DNA from: a bacterium HR10
GTDB taxonomy: Bacteria > Acidobacteriota > Blastocatellia > HR10
DNA: 64,000 nt
Assembly (NCBI GenBank): GCA_002923315.1
Contig: BEHM01000013.1
Location: 1 to 64,000, forward strand
Reading direction: 5' to 3'
Part shown: in pieces, positions 14,998-23,575 of the stretch
How positions within the stretch are numbered: the first letter of the stretch is position 1
How the letters are laid out: the number at the start of each line of letters is the position of its first letter
The notes under the pieces: generated by a model
The model's input: the letters and a program-made list of their open reading frames with translations, nothing else
Database searches by the model: none
Told to the model about the DNA's origin: nothing
Program-made: the position numbers and the translations under genes

Positions 14998-15672
14998 TTG
15001 CTGGAACGAAGCCTGGGCGATTTCATCCTCTGGTTCGTCGTCTTCCTCTTCTCTCTCTCGCTGCATGAGGCAGCGCATGCGTGGACGGCGAACCGCTTCG
15101 GAGATTACACGGCCTATTATCTGGGGCGGGTGACGCTCAATCCGGCCGCGCACGTGGACCTGTTCGGGACCATTCTCTTCCCGATCTTCAGCTTCTTCTC
15201 GGGCGTGCCGTTGATCGGCTGGGCGAAGCCGGTTCCGGTGAATCCCCTGCATCTGCGGGAGACGCGGAAGCATCACATTTTGGTCTCGCTGGCCGGTCCG
15301 GGGAGCAATCTGCTGCTGGCCGGAGGCTTCCTCGCGCTCATTCTGCTTCTGGGCACCAACTGGGAGGCGATGGCGCGGGCGCTCGGGCAGTTCTTCGTCC
15401 CGCTGGGGAAGATGCTGCTCATCGGCCTCATCCTCAACGTCGCCTTGGCGGTCTTCAACCTGATCCCGATCCCGCCGCTGGATGGGCATTGGGTTCTGTA
15501 TCATCTGCTGCCGGAGGGCGCGGCCGATGTGCTGGATCAGATCCGTCCCCTGGGCATCTTCCTGCTGTACGGGTTGATGCTGCTGGGTGTGCTGCGGCTC
15601 GTCTTCGCCCCCGTCTTCTGGATGATCACGACCATCCGGCCGGTAACCGAACTGTATCTCCTCGTGCACTGA
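14998..15672 (+). CDS. Site-2 protease family (M50) membrane protein
   Basis: A 224-residue integral membrane metalloprotease of the small rhomboid-like M50 group without PDZ domain. The zinc site is HEAAH (SLHEAAHAW, about residues 21-29) in the first helix; the third ligand is in NLIPIPPLDGHW (about residues 153-164). Hydrophobic segments are near residues 8-25, 50-70, 98-120, 137-155 and 180-212. Such proteases cut substrates within the membrane; the target is not known. TTG at 14998 is preceded by AAGGAG nine bases upstream. It is likely co-transcribed with trpS, 10 bases downstream; this pairing with trpS-scpAB is common in bacteria. Confidence 0.9.
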   Translation: MLERSLGDFILWFVVFLFSLSLHEAAHAWTANRFGDYTAYYLGRVTLNPAAHVDLFGTILFPIFSFFSGVPLIGWAKPVPVNPLHLRETRKHHILVSLAGPGSNLLLAGGFLALILLLGTNWEAMARALGQFFVPLGKMLLIGLILNVALAVFNLIPIPPLDGHWVLYHLLPEGAADVLDQIRPLGIFLLYGLMLLGVLRLVFAPVFWMITTIRPVTELYLLVH

Positions 15673-15682
15673 AGGAGGCGAT

Positions 15683-16666
15683 ATGCCGCGCGTGGTGAGC
15701 GGAATGCGACCGACGGGAAAGTTGCACCTCGGGCATCTGGAGGGCGCGCTGAAGAATTGGAATCGGCTTCAGCACGAATACGACTGCTTCTTCTTCGTCG
15801 CCGATTGGCATGCGCTCACGACCGATTATGCGGATCCCTCGCAGATTCGCCCGAACACGCTGCTGATGGTCGGGGATTGGCTCGCGGCGGGATTGGATCC
15901 GAATCGGGCGACGCTCTTCGTCCAATCCCTCGTGCCGGAGCATGCCGAGCTGCATCTGCTGCTGTCCTGCGTGACGCCGCTCGGGTGGCTGGAGCGCGTC
16001 CCGACCTATAAGGAGCAGCGGGAGAACATCCGGGACAAGGACTTGGGGAACTACGCCTTCCTCGGCTATCCGGTCTTGCAAGCGGCGGACATCCTGATCT
16101 ATCAGGCGCATTTCGTCCCGGTGGGGGAAGATCAGGTACCGCACATCGAGCTGACGCGCGAGATCGCGCGGCGATTCAACAAGCTCTATGGGGAGGTCTT
16201 CCCGGAGCCGCAAGCGCTCCTGACGCAGGCTCCGCGATTGCCCGGCACCGATGGCCGGAAGATGAGCAAGAGCTACGGGAACGACATCCGCCTGACCGAT
16301 CCCCCCGACGTCATGTGGGAGAAGCTGCGGACGATGGTGACCGATCCGGCCCGCGTGCGGCGGACGGATCCGGGGAATCCGGACGTATGCCCCGTCTACA
16401 CGTTGCACCGGGTCTTCAGCCCACCGGAGCATCAGCAACAGGTGAACGTGGAGTGCCGCCGGGCTGGGATCGGGTGTGTGGAGTGCAAGCGCCTCCTCTA
16501 CGAGAACCTGCGCGAGCGGCTCGCCCCGATCGCCGACAAGAGCGCGTATTATGAGAGCCGCCCTGAAGAGGTGCGCGAGTTGTTGATCGAGGGATCGCGT
16601 CGAGCCCGTCAGCGCGCCGCTCAGACGATGGAATGCGTGCGCGCGGCCATGCGAATAGCGGTGTAA
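15683..16666 (+). CDS. trpS: Tryptophanyl-tRNA synthetase
   Basis: A 327-residue class I aminoacyl-tRNA synthetase that charges tRNA-Trp. The HIGH-like motif is KLHLGHLEG (about residues 13-21) in the typical start SGMRPTGKLHLGHL, and the KMSKS loop is GRKMSKSYGND (about residues 192-202). The tryptophan pocket segment GYPVLQAADILIYQA and DQVPHIELTREIARRFN are intact. The gene starts 10 bases after the protease gene with GGAGGCG before the ATG, and ends 8 bases before scpA, so it belongs to one operon running to at least rluB. Confidence 0.97.
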   Translation: MPRVVSGMRPTGKLHLGHLEGALKNWNRLQHEYDCFFFVADWHALTTDYADPSQIRPNTLLMVGDWLAAGLDPNRATLFVQSLVPEHAELHLLLSCVTPLGWLERVPTYKEQRENIRDKDLGNYAFLGYPVLQAADILIYQAHFVPVGEDQVPHIELTREIARRFNKLYGEVFPEPQALLTQAPRLPGTDGRKMSKSYGNDIRLTDPPDVMWEKLRTMVTDPARVRRTDPGNPDVCPVYTLHRVFSPPEHQQQVNVECRRAGIGCVECKRLLYENLRERLAPIADKSAYYESRPEEVRELLIEGSRRARQRAAQTMECVRAAMRIAV

Positions 16667-16674
16667 CGGAGGCC

Positions 16675-17484
16675 ATGGTGCGCGAGGGCGAGTGGCCGGA
16701 CCAAGGCGAGGAGATCCCTCTCCACGAGCGAGAGTCGGAGCGCGTCTCCTCCGCCCGTTACACGGTCAAACTCGAGGTCTTCGAAGGCCCGCTCGACCTT
16801 CTGCTCCATCTCATCAAGCAGGAGCGGGTGAGCATCTACGACATCCCCATCGCGCGCATCACCGAGCAATATCTCGACTATCTGCGCCGTATGGAGGCGC
16901 TGGATTTGACGATCGCGAGCGAGTATCTGGTCATGGCGGCGACGCTGATCTACATCAAGTCGAAGATGCTGCTGCCGGCACCAGCACGCGCGGCGGATGA
17001 GGCGGAAGAGGAGGATCCGCGGCGGGAGCTCGTCCGACGCCTCCTCGAATACCAGAAGTACAAGGCGGCGGCTGAACTCCTCTGGTCGAGAGCCGAGCGG
17101 GAGCAGGCCACCTTCACGCGCGGGCGATTGGAGACGGACGAGGCGAATCCCGAGGTGAACGCCACGGTGTTCGATCTCTTCCGCGCGTTCCAACGGGCGA
17201 TGGAGCGGCTCAAGGAGCGGCGAGAGCTGGTGATCGCTCGTGAGCAGATCACGCTGGCCGAGAAGATCGCCGAGCTGCGCGCGCTCTTTCGGGAGCGGGA
17301 GCGCGTGGACATCACGGCGCTCTTCGAAACGGCGCGCTCGCGGCGCGAATTGCTGATCCTCTTTCTGGCCGTGCTAGAATTAGTACGCATCGCGCTCATT
17401 CGACTTGTGCAGACGGAGCGGTTCGGTCGCATCCTGGCGCTCCGGACCTCCGACGTGGACCCGGAGGCGGATGCGGCCGGATGA
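16675..17484 (+). CDS. scpA: Segregation and condensation protein ScpA
   Basis: A 269-residue kleisin that bridges the SMC dimer and recruits ScpB during chromosome condensation and segregation. The N-terminal SMC-neck-binding part is characteristic: KLEVFEGPLDLLLHLIKQER followed by YDIPIARITEQYL and YLVMAATLIYIKSKMLLP. The C-terminal winged helix (LEKI-type AEKIAELRALFRERERVDITALFE) binds the SMC head. ATG 16675 follows ACGGAGG; GTG 16678 is possible. About 30 residues precede the first conserved motif. It is followed 6 bases later by scpB. Confidence 0.93.
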   Translation: MVREGEWPDQGEEIPLHERESERVSSARYTVKLEVFEGPLDLLLHLIKQERVSIYDIPIARITEQYLDYLRRMEALDLTIASEYLVMAATLIYIKSKMLLPAPARAADEAEEEDPRRELVRRLLEYQKYKAAAELLWSRAEREQATFTRGRLETDEANPEVNATVFDLFRAFQRAMERLKERRELVIAREQITLAEKIAELRALFRERERVDITALFETARSRRELLILFLAVLELVRIALIRLVQTERFGRILALRTSDVDPEADAAG

Positions 17485-17490
17485 CGCGGG

Positions 17491-18042
17491 ATGACCATGC
17501 GGGCTGAGGAGTTGAAGCCGATCCTGGAGGCCCTGATCTTCACGGCCTCAGAGCCGATCACCGAGGAGGAGCTGGCGCAGATCCTGCCGGAGGCGGATCG
17601 GGCGACTCTGGCGGCGGCCCTGGAGGCGCTGCGGCGCGACTATGAGGCCGAAGGACGCGGATTGGAGCTGCGGCGGATCGCCGGGGGGTATCGGATCTGC
17701 ACGCGCCCGGAGCATCACGAGTATATCCGGCGATACCTGAAGACCCGCCCTTCGGCCCGCCTCTCGATGGCGGCCCTGGAGACGCTGGCCGTCATCGCGT
17801 ACAGACAACCGATCACGCTGCCGGAGATTCAGGAGATTCGAGGCGTCAACTCCGCGCGCGCGGTGCGAACGCTCCTGGAGAAACGGCTCATCGAGCCGAA
17901 GGGGCGAAAGCCGGTCGTCGGTCGTCCGATCCTCTACGGCACCTCGCGAGAGTTCCTGATCCAATTCGGACTCAATGACCTGAGCGAGCTGCCGACGATC
18001 GAGGACTTCGAGGAACTGACCGAGGGAGCCTCAGCCTCATGA
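17491..18042 (+). CDS. scpB: Segregation and condensation protein ScpB
   Basis: A 183-residue partner of ScpA. Two winged-helix domains are visible: LKPILEALIFTASEPITEEELAQIL at the start and SMAALETLAVIAYRQPIT with EIQEIRGVNSARAVRTLLE (about residues 88-125), followed by GRPILYGTSREFLIQFGL. ScpB dimers bind the central part of ScpA in the SMC complex. The operon order scpA-scpB-rluB is the classical one. Its stop is 6 bases before rluB. Confidence 0.95.
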   Translation: MTMRAEELKPILEALIFTASEPITEEELAQILPEADRATLAAALEALRRDYEAEGRGLELRRIAGGYRICTRPEHHEYIRRYLKTRPSARLSMAALETLAVIAYRQPITLPEIQEIRGVNSARAVRTLLEKRLIEPKGRKPVVGRPILYGTSREFLIQFGLNDLSELPTIEDFEELTEGASAS

Positions 18043-18048
18043 ACGGAT

Positions 18049-18828
18049 ATGGAAGTGCGCCTGCAAAAGCTGATCGCGGAGGCAGGGATCGCCTCTCGGC
18101 GAAAGGCTGAGGAGTTGATCCGTCTGGGCTTGGTGACCGTCAACGGACAAGTCGTCACGAAGCTGGGGGCGAAGGCTGATCCCGAACGGGATCACATCAA
18201 GGTCCAGGGGAAGCTCATCAACCCGCTCCTGCGCTCGCGCAAGAAGGTCTATATTCTGCTCAACAAACCGAAGGGATATCTCTCGAGCCTCTTCGATCCG
18301 CAGGGGCGACCGCTGGTGACGAAGCTGCTGCCGCCACTTCCGGCGCGCGTGCACCCGGTGGGGCGTTTGGACTTCAACACGGAAGGGTTGCTGCTGCTGA
18401 CTAATGACGGGGAGTTCACCCACCTGATCACCTCGGCGAAGTTCCGCATCCCCAAGGTCTACCACGTGAAGGTCAAAGGCATCCCGGATGAGAAGGCGAT
18501 CAAGCGCCTGCAGCGCGGCGTCGTCATTGATGGCAAGCGCACGGCTCCATGCGAGATCATCGAGATCGAGCGGACTCGGACGAATGCCTGGTATGCTGTG
18601 ACGCTCTATCAAGGGCTCAGCCGCCAGATTCGCAAGATGTTCGATCTGATCGGCCACTCCGTCATCAAGCTGCGGCGGGTGGCGATCGGATTTCTCACCG
18701 ACGAAGGGCTGAAGCCGGGCATGTGGCGATACCTGACGCCGGAGGAAGTCCGCCGGTTCTTCGCCGTGCGCGAGGGGAAACAGATCACGCCGGTCGTCCC
18801 CCTGAAGGTGCGACGAACGGAGAGGTGA
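18049..18828 (+). CDS. rluB: 23S rRNA pseudouridine synthase, RluB/RsuA family
   Basis: A 259-residue pseudouridine synthase. An N-terminal S4 RNA-binding domain (RLQKLIAEAGIASRRKAEELI) is followed by the catalytic domain, with the nucleophilic aspartate in HPVGRLDFNTEGLLLLTNDGE (Asp in GRLD, about residue 106). LNKPKGYLSS and the closing YQGLSRQIRKMFDLIGHSV are family motifs. Its place after scpB fits RluB, which modifies 23S rRNA; RluE/F or RsuA specificity cannot be excluded by sequence alone. A CoA carboxylase gene begins 4 bases later. Confidence 0.92.
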   Translation: MEVRLQKLIAEAGIASRRKAEELIRLGLVTVNGQVVTKLGAKADPERDHIKVQGKLINPLLRSRKKVYILLNKPKGYLSSLFDPQGRPLVTKLLPPLPARVHPVGRLDFNTEGLLLLTNDGEFTHLITSAKFRIPKVYHVKVKGIPDEKAIKRLQRGVVIDGKRTAPCEIIEIERTRTNAWYAVTLYQGLSRQIRKMFDLIGHSVIKLRRVAIGFLTDEGLKPGMWRYLTPEEVRRFFAVREGKQITPVVPLKVRRTER

Positions 18829-18832
18829 GCAT

Positions 18833-20521
18833 ATGACCGAACGCCATCGAGAGCGCTCCGCGGACATGGCCCCGCCCTCGCGCGGTGCGGACGATCGCGC
18901 CCCGGTATCCCCGACTGGGCCCCTGACCTTGCGCCAACGGGTTGAGGAGCTACGCGCATTAGAAGCGCGCTTGCGCCTGGGCGGGGGTCCGGAGAAGATC
19001 GCGCGCCAGCATCAGCAGGGTAAGCTGACGGCGCGCGAGCGCATTGAGCGATTGCTGGACCCGGGCAGCGATTTCCTGGAGATCGGTCTCCTGGTCGCCT
19101 ACGATCAATACGGCGGGGAAGCGCCGGCGGCGGGCGTCGTCACCGGCATCGGCTTCGTTCACGGTCGTCCGATCGTCATTGTCGCCAACGACGCGACGGT
19201 CAAAGCGGGCGCCTGGTGGCCGGAGACGATCAAGAAGATCCTGCGCATGCAGGAGATCGCCATGCGCAATCGCGTCCCGATCGTCTACCTGGTGGATTCG
19301 GCGGGCGTCAACTTGCCGTATCAAAGCGGTGTCTTCCCCGGACAGTATGGCGCCGGACGCATCTTCTACTACAACTCGATCATGCGGCGGTATTTGAAGG
19401 TCCCGCAGATCGCGGCCGTCATGGGACCGTGCATTGCGGGCGGCGCCTACCTGCCGGCCCTGAGCGACGTGATCCTCATGGTCGAGAAGACGTCGTTCAT
19501 GGGGCTGGGCGGTCCGAACCTCGTCAAAGGGGCGACCGGTCAAACCGTGGAGAGCGAGACGCTCGGCGGCGCGTGGGTGCATAATGCCGTGAGCGGCGTC
19601 GCGCACTACCGCACCAAGGATGACGACGCGTGCCTGGCGAAGATTCGCGAGCTCATCGCGCTGCTCCCGACTCCTCCGCCGCCGCGAGTGCCGATCGTTG
19701 AGCCCCGTCCCCCACTTCACCCACCGGAGGAGATCTACGACATCCTGCCCGCCGATCACCGACAAGCCTACGACATGTATCAAATCCTCGTGCGGCTCTT
19801 CGATGGCGGCGAGATCACCGAGTTTCAGGCCGACTACGCGCGCGAGATGATCTGCGGATATGCCCGCATCGAGGGCATCCCCGTCGGCTTCCTCGCGAAT
19901 CAGCGAGGGCTCATTAAGAACCCGAAAGGGGGACCGCCGCGCCTGGGCGGGATCCTCTACACCGAGAGCGCGGAGAAGTCGGCCTACTTCATCGAGACGT
20001 GCAATCGCGAGGGGGTGCCCATTCTCTTCATCCAGGACGTCTCCGGCTTCATGGTCGGTCCTGAGGCCGAGCAGAGTGGGATCATTCGCGCCGGCGCGCG
20101 CATGGTCGAGGCCATGGCGACGGCGACCGTCCCCCGCTTGGTCCTCACCATCAATCACGCCAGCGGGGCGGGCTACTACGCGATGGCCGGCCAGGGCTTC
20201 GATCCCGATTTCATCTTCACCTGGCCGACCGGTCGCATGGGCGTGATGGAAGGGGACACGGCCATCTACGCCGTGCTCGGTCCGCAGTTGGAGCGCGCGA
20301 AGGAGACGGGGCAGATGAGCGACGAGCTTCGCGCCGCCATTCAGCGCATGCACGCCGAATATGAGCAGACGCTCGACGCGCGCTTCGCGGCTGCGCGCGG
20401 GTTCGTGGACGCCATCATCACGCCGGAGGAGACGCGGCGCGTCCTGGCGCTGGCGCTGCGCGTGACGTTCCACAATCCGGGCCCACACATCGGTCCCTTC
20501 CACATCCCATCGCTGGAGTGA
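18833..20521 (+). CDS. Acyl-CoA carboxylase beta subunit (carboxyltransferase)
   Basis: A 562-residue biotin-dependent carboxyltransferase. It transfers CO2 from carboxybiotin to an acyl-CoA. Two crotonase-like halves are visible, with oxyanion-hole segments around GPCIAGGAYLPALSD and INHASGAGYYAMAGQGFDPDFIFTWPTGRMGVM. The length and the motif GQYGAGRIFYYNS resemble methylcrotonyl-CoA and related carboxylases more than AccD; propionyl-CoA or another acyl-CoA is also possible. The biotin carboxylase/carrier subunit is not in the window. Residues 1-35 are a poorly conserved leader; ATG 18866 is an alternative start. It is 10 bases upstream of a sugar-kinase gene and continues the rluB transcription unit. 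Confidence 0.87.
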   Translation: MTERHRERSADMAPPSRGADDRAPVSPTGPLTLRQRVEELRALEARLRLGGGPEKIARQHQQGKLTARERIERLLDPGSDFLEIGLLVAYDQYGGEAPAAGVVTGIGFVHGRPIVIVANDATVKAGAWWPETIKKILRMQEIAMRNRVPIVYLVDSAGVNLPYQSGVFPGQYGAGRIFYYNSIMRRYLKVPQIAAVMGPCIAGGAYLPALSDVILMVEKTSFMGLGGPNLVKGATGQTVESETLGGAWVHNAVSGVAHYRTKDDDACLAKIRELIALLPTPPPPRVPIVEPRPPLHPPEEIYDILPADHRQAYDMYQILVRLFDGGEITEFQADYAREMICGYARIEGIPVGFLANQRGLIKNPKGGPPRLGGILYTESAEKSAYFIETCNREGVPILFIQDVSGFMVGPEAEQSGIIRAGARMVEAMATATVPRLVLTINHASGAGYYAMAGQGFDPDFIFTWPTGRMGVMEGDTAIYAVLGPQLERAKETGQMSDELRAAIQRMHAEYEQTLDARFAAARGFVDAIITPEETRRVLALALRVTFHNPGPHIGPFHIPSLE

Positions 20522-20531
20522 CGCCACCACG

Positions 20532-21470
20532 ATGCGCGACGATCTCGAGCCTCGGCCTCCCACGGGCAAGCCCTTTGATGCCGTCGGCTTCGGCCTGAAC
20601 GCCGTGGATCATCTGATCACGGTCCCGCACTACCCGCCCTTCAACACGAAGGTGCAACTCCGCGAATACGTCGTGCGACCTGGCGGCCAAGTGGCGACGG
20701 CGATGGTGGCGCTGGCGCGATTGGGCTGTCGCACGCGCTACATCGGCAAGGTCGGCGATGATGAGTTCGGACGGCTGCAATTGCGCTCGCTCGCCGAAGC
20801 GGGCGTGGAGCACTCCCAGGTGAAGGTCGTCCCCGGGGCCACGAGCCAACTGGCCTTCATCCTCATTGACGAGCCGAGTGGCGAGCGGACGATCATCTGG
20901 GGGCGTGATCCTCGCCTGATCATGCGCCCAGAAGAATTGGATCGCGAAGCCATCACTTCAGGACGCGTCCTGCACCTGGACGGACACGATGTCGCCGCTG
21001 CCATTCAAGCCGCTCGATGGGCGCGCGAAGCCGGCATTCCCGTCGTCATTGACGTGGACAATTTCTACCCGGGGGTCGAAGAGCTATTGCCGCTGGTGGA
21101 TTATCTGATCACGTCGGCGGAGTTCCCGAAGCGATTCCTGGGCATCGCCGAGCCCGAGGAGGCGCTGCGCGCGCTCAAGCGTCGGTACCAAAACCCCTTC
21201 GTCGCCATCACGCTCGGCGATCAGGGGGCGATCGCTTACTGTCACGGTGTCTTCATCCACTCGCCGGCCTTTCGCGTCCCCTGCCGGGATACGACGGGCG
21301 CGGGCGACGCCTTCCGCGGCGGATTCATCTACGGACTCCTGAACGGCTTGAGCGTGACCGAGACCCTGCGCTTCGCCAACGCCGTCGCGGGATTGAACTG
21401 TCGCGGTGTGGGCGCGCGCGGGGGACTGCCGACGCTCGCTGAAGTCCAGGAGCTGCTCCGCACGCAGTGA
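20532..21470 (+). CDS. PfkB-family carbohydrate kinase
   Basis: A 312-residue ribokinase-fold kinase. The substrate-binding start GLNAVDHLITV and the glycine pair RPGGQVATAMVALARLG are present, and the ATP/catalytic motif DTTGAGDAFRGGF (about residues 255-267) holds the catalytic aspartate. Known substrates of this family include ribose, fructose, 2-keto-3-deoxygluconate and nucleosides; the sequence alone does not decide. It is transcribed with the carboxyltransferase, 10 bases upstream, and the glycosyltransferase, 13 bases downstream. Confidence 0.85.
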   Translation: MRDDLEPRPPTGKPFDAVGFGLNAVDHLITVPHYPPFNTKVQLREYVVRPGGQVATAMVALARLGCRTRYIGKVGDDEFGRLQLRSLAEAGVEHSQVKVVPGATSQLAFILIDEPSGERTIIWGRDPRLIMRPEELDREAITSGRVLHLDGHDVAAAIQAARWAREAGIPVVIDVDNFYPGVEELLPLVDYLITSAEFPKRFLGIAEPEEALRALKRRYQNPFVAITLGDQGAIAYCHGVFIHSPAFRVPCRDTTGAGDAFRGGFIYGLLNGLSVTETLRFANAVAGLNCRGVGARGGLPTLAEVQELLRTQ

Positions 21471-21483
21471 GTCAGCGCGCGTC

Positions 21484-22791
21484 ATGAATCGAACGATTCA
21501 CCTGGCCGTGATCTCCCCGGAATTCCCCGCGCCGCTCACCAGTGGGGGGAGGAAGCGCACGTTCCATCTGCTTCGCGCGCTGGCGCGCGCCGGGCCTGTG
21601 GACCTCATCACGTTCTCGGAGCGCCCGGAGGCCGAGCCGACATCCCTCGTGCACCCCCTCTGTCAGCGTCTGGACATCATCCGTCTGCCGACGCATTCGC
21701 CGAAGCTCTTCCCCTTCCTTTGCCGCAATCTCCGACGCGCCGCGCAGGGCGTGAATCCCCTGATTGATCGCTTCTCGGAGGACGCTGTGCGCGAAGCCGT
21801 AGAGCGCGACCTGCAGCATCAGGCCTACGATGTCATCATCCTGGAACATTCCTGGATCGCGCATTACATCCCGATGGCGCGCCGGTGGCAGCCGCACGCC
21901 AAGATCATCCTCGATTGCCACAACATCGAGTCCGATCTCTGGCACCAGTACTACGAGCGCCCGCGGAAGTTCTGGCACAAGCCGGCGGCCTATCGGTTCT
22001 GGCGATCGGCGCTCGAGCAAGAACGGGCCTACCTTCCACGCGCTGATCAGGTCTGGGTCGTCTCAGAAACAGATGCCCGCCGCGCTCGCGCGCTCGCTCC
22101 CTCGGCCCGTCTTCGCGTGATTCCCAATGGGACGACGCCGGTGGAAATGTGGGGGCGACCCGCCCATCCGCCGATCATCGGATTCCTCGGCTCCCTGATG
22201 TATCCTCCGAATGAAAGCGGCCTGCGATTCTTCCTGGATCGCATCTGGCCGAAGATTCGAGAAGCCGCGCCCGACGTGCGGATGATGGTCATCGGCCGGC
22301 CGACGCCCGCCCTCCTTCGGCGCGCGCGCGCGGATGAGCGCTTGCTCGTCGTCGGCGAGGTCACGGACATCACGCCGTATCTTCAGCAGTGGACGCTCAT
22401 GGTCGTCCCTCTGCTTCACGGGGGCGGAACGCGAATGAAGATCCTCGACGCGTGGGCGCATGGGATCGCCGTCGTCTCCACGAGCCGAGGGGCCGAAGGT
22501 CTTTGCGCTGCGCCCGGCGAAGGGCTCTGGATCGCGGATTCCCCGCAGGAGTTCGCTGAGGCCGTCCTCCACCTCCTCCGCGATGAGGCGGAACGTCTGC
22601 GCCTCGCTCGCCGAGGATACGAACTGGTGAGGCGCTGCTACAGTTGGGACGTGATCGCCGAACGCGCGCTCGATGCCCTCACTTCGCTTCTCGCCGAAGA
22701 CGCCGCTCCGCCCGAGAAGCCGCCCGGCGTGGGCCGGAATTCGGGGATTCGCGCCGACGATCGCTCGCCGAACGAGCTGTCCTCCGAGTGA
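21484..22791 (+). CDS. Glycosyltransferase, GT4 type
   Basis: A 435-residue GT-B fold glycosyltransferase. The N-terminal domain begins IHLAVISPEFPAPLTSGGRKR, with the nucleotide-loop glycine pattern; the C-terminal domain has GFLGSLMYPPNESG and the donor-binding segment GGGTRMKILDAWAHGIAVVS. It probably transfers a sugar to a lipid-linked or surface glycan at the inner membrane. ATG 21484 starts the conserved first strand. The last 113 bases overlap the end of the convergent SufR-like gene. This is an isolated glycosyltransferase, away from the large cluster at 49-64 kb. Confidence 0.85.
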   Translation: MNRTIHLAVISPEFPAPLTSGGRKRTFHLLRALARAGPVDLITFSERPEAEPTSLVHPLCQRLDIIRLPTHSPKLFPFLCRNLRRAAQGVNPLIDRFSEDAVREAVERDLQHQAYDVIILEHSWIAHYIPMARRWQPHAKIILDCHNIESDLWHQYYERPRKFWHKPAAYRFWRSALEQERAYLPRADQVWVVSETDARRARALAPSARLRVIPNGTTPVEMWGRPAHPPIIGFLGSLMYPPNESGLRFFLDRIWPKIREAAPDVRMMVIGRPTPALLRRARADERLLVVGEVTDITPYLQQWTLMVVPLLHGGGTRMKILDAWAHGIAVVSTSRGAEGLCAAPGEGLWIADSPQEFAEAVLHLLRDEAERLRLARRGYELVRRCYSWDVIAERALDALTSLLAEDAAPPEKPPGVGRNSGIRADDRSPNELSSE

Positions 22792-23464
22792 TCGGGATCG
22801 GGGCCGATTCATGAATGACGTAGGAGCAGCAGGTCCCGCCGCTGGCGATGTGATTGACGCGCGTCACCTCGACGCCGAGCAATTCCCGAAAGAACGCCAG
22901 CTCCGTGCGGCATGGCTGCGGATAGGCGCGCGCGACGTGGGCGATGGCGCAATTATGCTCGGTGAGGACGTATCCTCTCTCCGTCTTCTGCCATCGCGCC
23001 ATGTATCCGTTCTCGCTCATGATGCGCGCGACCTCGGCCACGCGCTCCTCGAGCGTCTTCCCCTCAAGGCGTGGCGCGTAGGTCGCGATCCATCGTTCCT
23101 TCCGCCGTTCGAACAGCTCATCCACGCGCTCCATGCCCTCACGAGCCGCCACGCACTCCAGCAAATCCAAAACCAGGTGATGATACCCCTTCGGGAAGAG
23201 CGCCTCCGCCTCCTCGGTGAGCTTATAGACGTAGGTCGGGCGCCCCATCGGACGACGCTCGATCTCGATCCGCACCAGGGCCGCGTTCTCGAGCGCCAGC
23301 AGATGTCGCCGCACGCCCATCGGCGTGATGTTCAAGGCCGCGGCCATCTCCTCGACCGTCGCGCGCCCGCGCCGCTTGAGCAGATCGAGGATCTGACGTC
23401 GCGTCGAATCTTTGATCCACCGGTCCGTCTGGATCTCATTGATCTCGCGGAGTTCGAGCACCAT
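22679..23464 (-). CDS. SufR-like winged-helix regulator with cysteine motif
   Basis: A 261-residue regulator. Residues 18-80 are a DeoR/ArsR-type winged helix (STRRQILDLLKRRGRATVEE, AAALNITPMGVRRHLLALE). The C-terminal half has the SufR-type ligand pattern: Cys in EHNCAIAHVARAYPQPC, then HIASGGTCCSY. SufR senses [4Fe-4S] clusters and controls suf genes in cyanobacteria and actinobacteria. No suf gene is in the window. After CSYVI the chain runs 45 more basic, low-complexity residues that lie opposite the end of the convergent glycosyltransferase gene. A leftward -10 box TATAAT is at 23553-23558. Confidence 0.8.
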   Translation of the reverse strand: MVLELREINEIQTDRWIKDSTRRQILDLLKRRGRATVEEMAAALNITPMGVRRHLLALENAALVRIEIERRPMGRPTYVYKLTEEAEALFPKGYHHLVLDLLECVAAREGMERVDELFERRKERWIATYAPRLEGKTLEERVAEVARIMSENGYMARWQKTERGYVLTEHNCAIAHVARAYPQPCRTELAFFRELLGVEVTRVNHIASGGTCCSYVIHESAPIPITRRTARSASDRRRESPNSGPRRAASRAERRLRREAK

Positions 23465-23575
23465 GTCTCTCCTCTCATCCGTTCACCGCGGAAAGCTCCC
23501 TCGGCTCTCCTCGCACGCCTTTCCCGCGCGGTCCCCCAATCACCACGCCCCCATTATACGCCAATCCTCCCCGTT

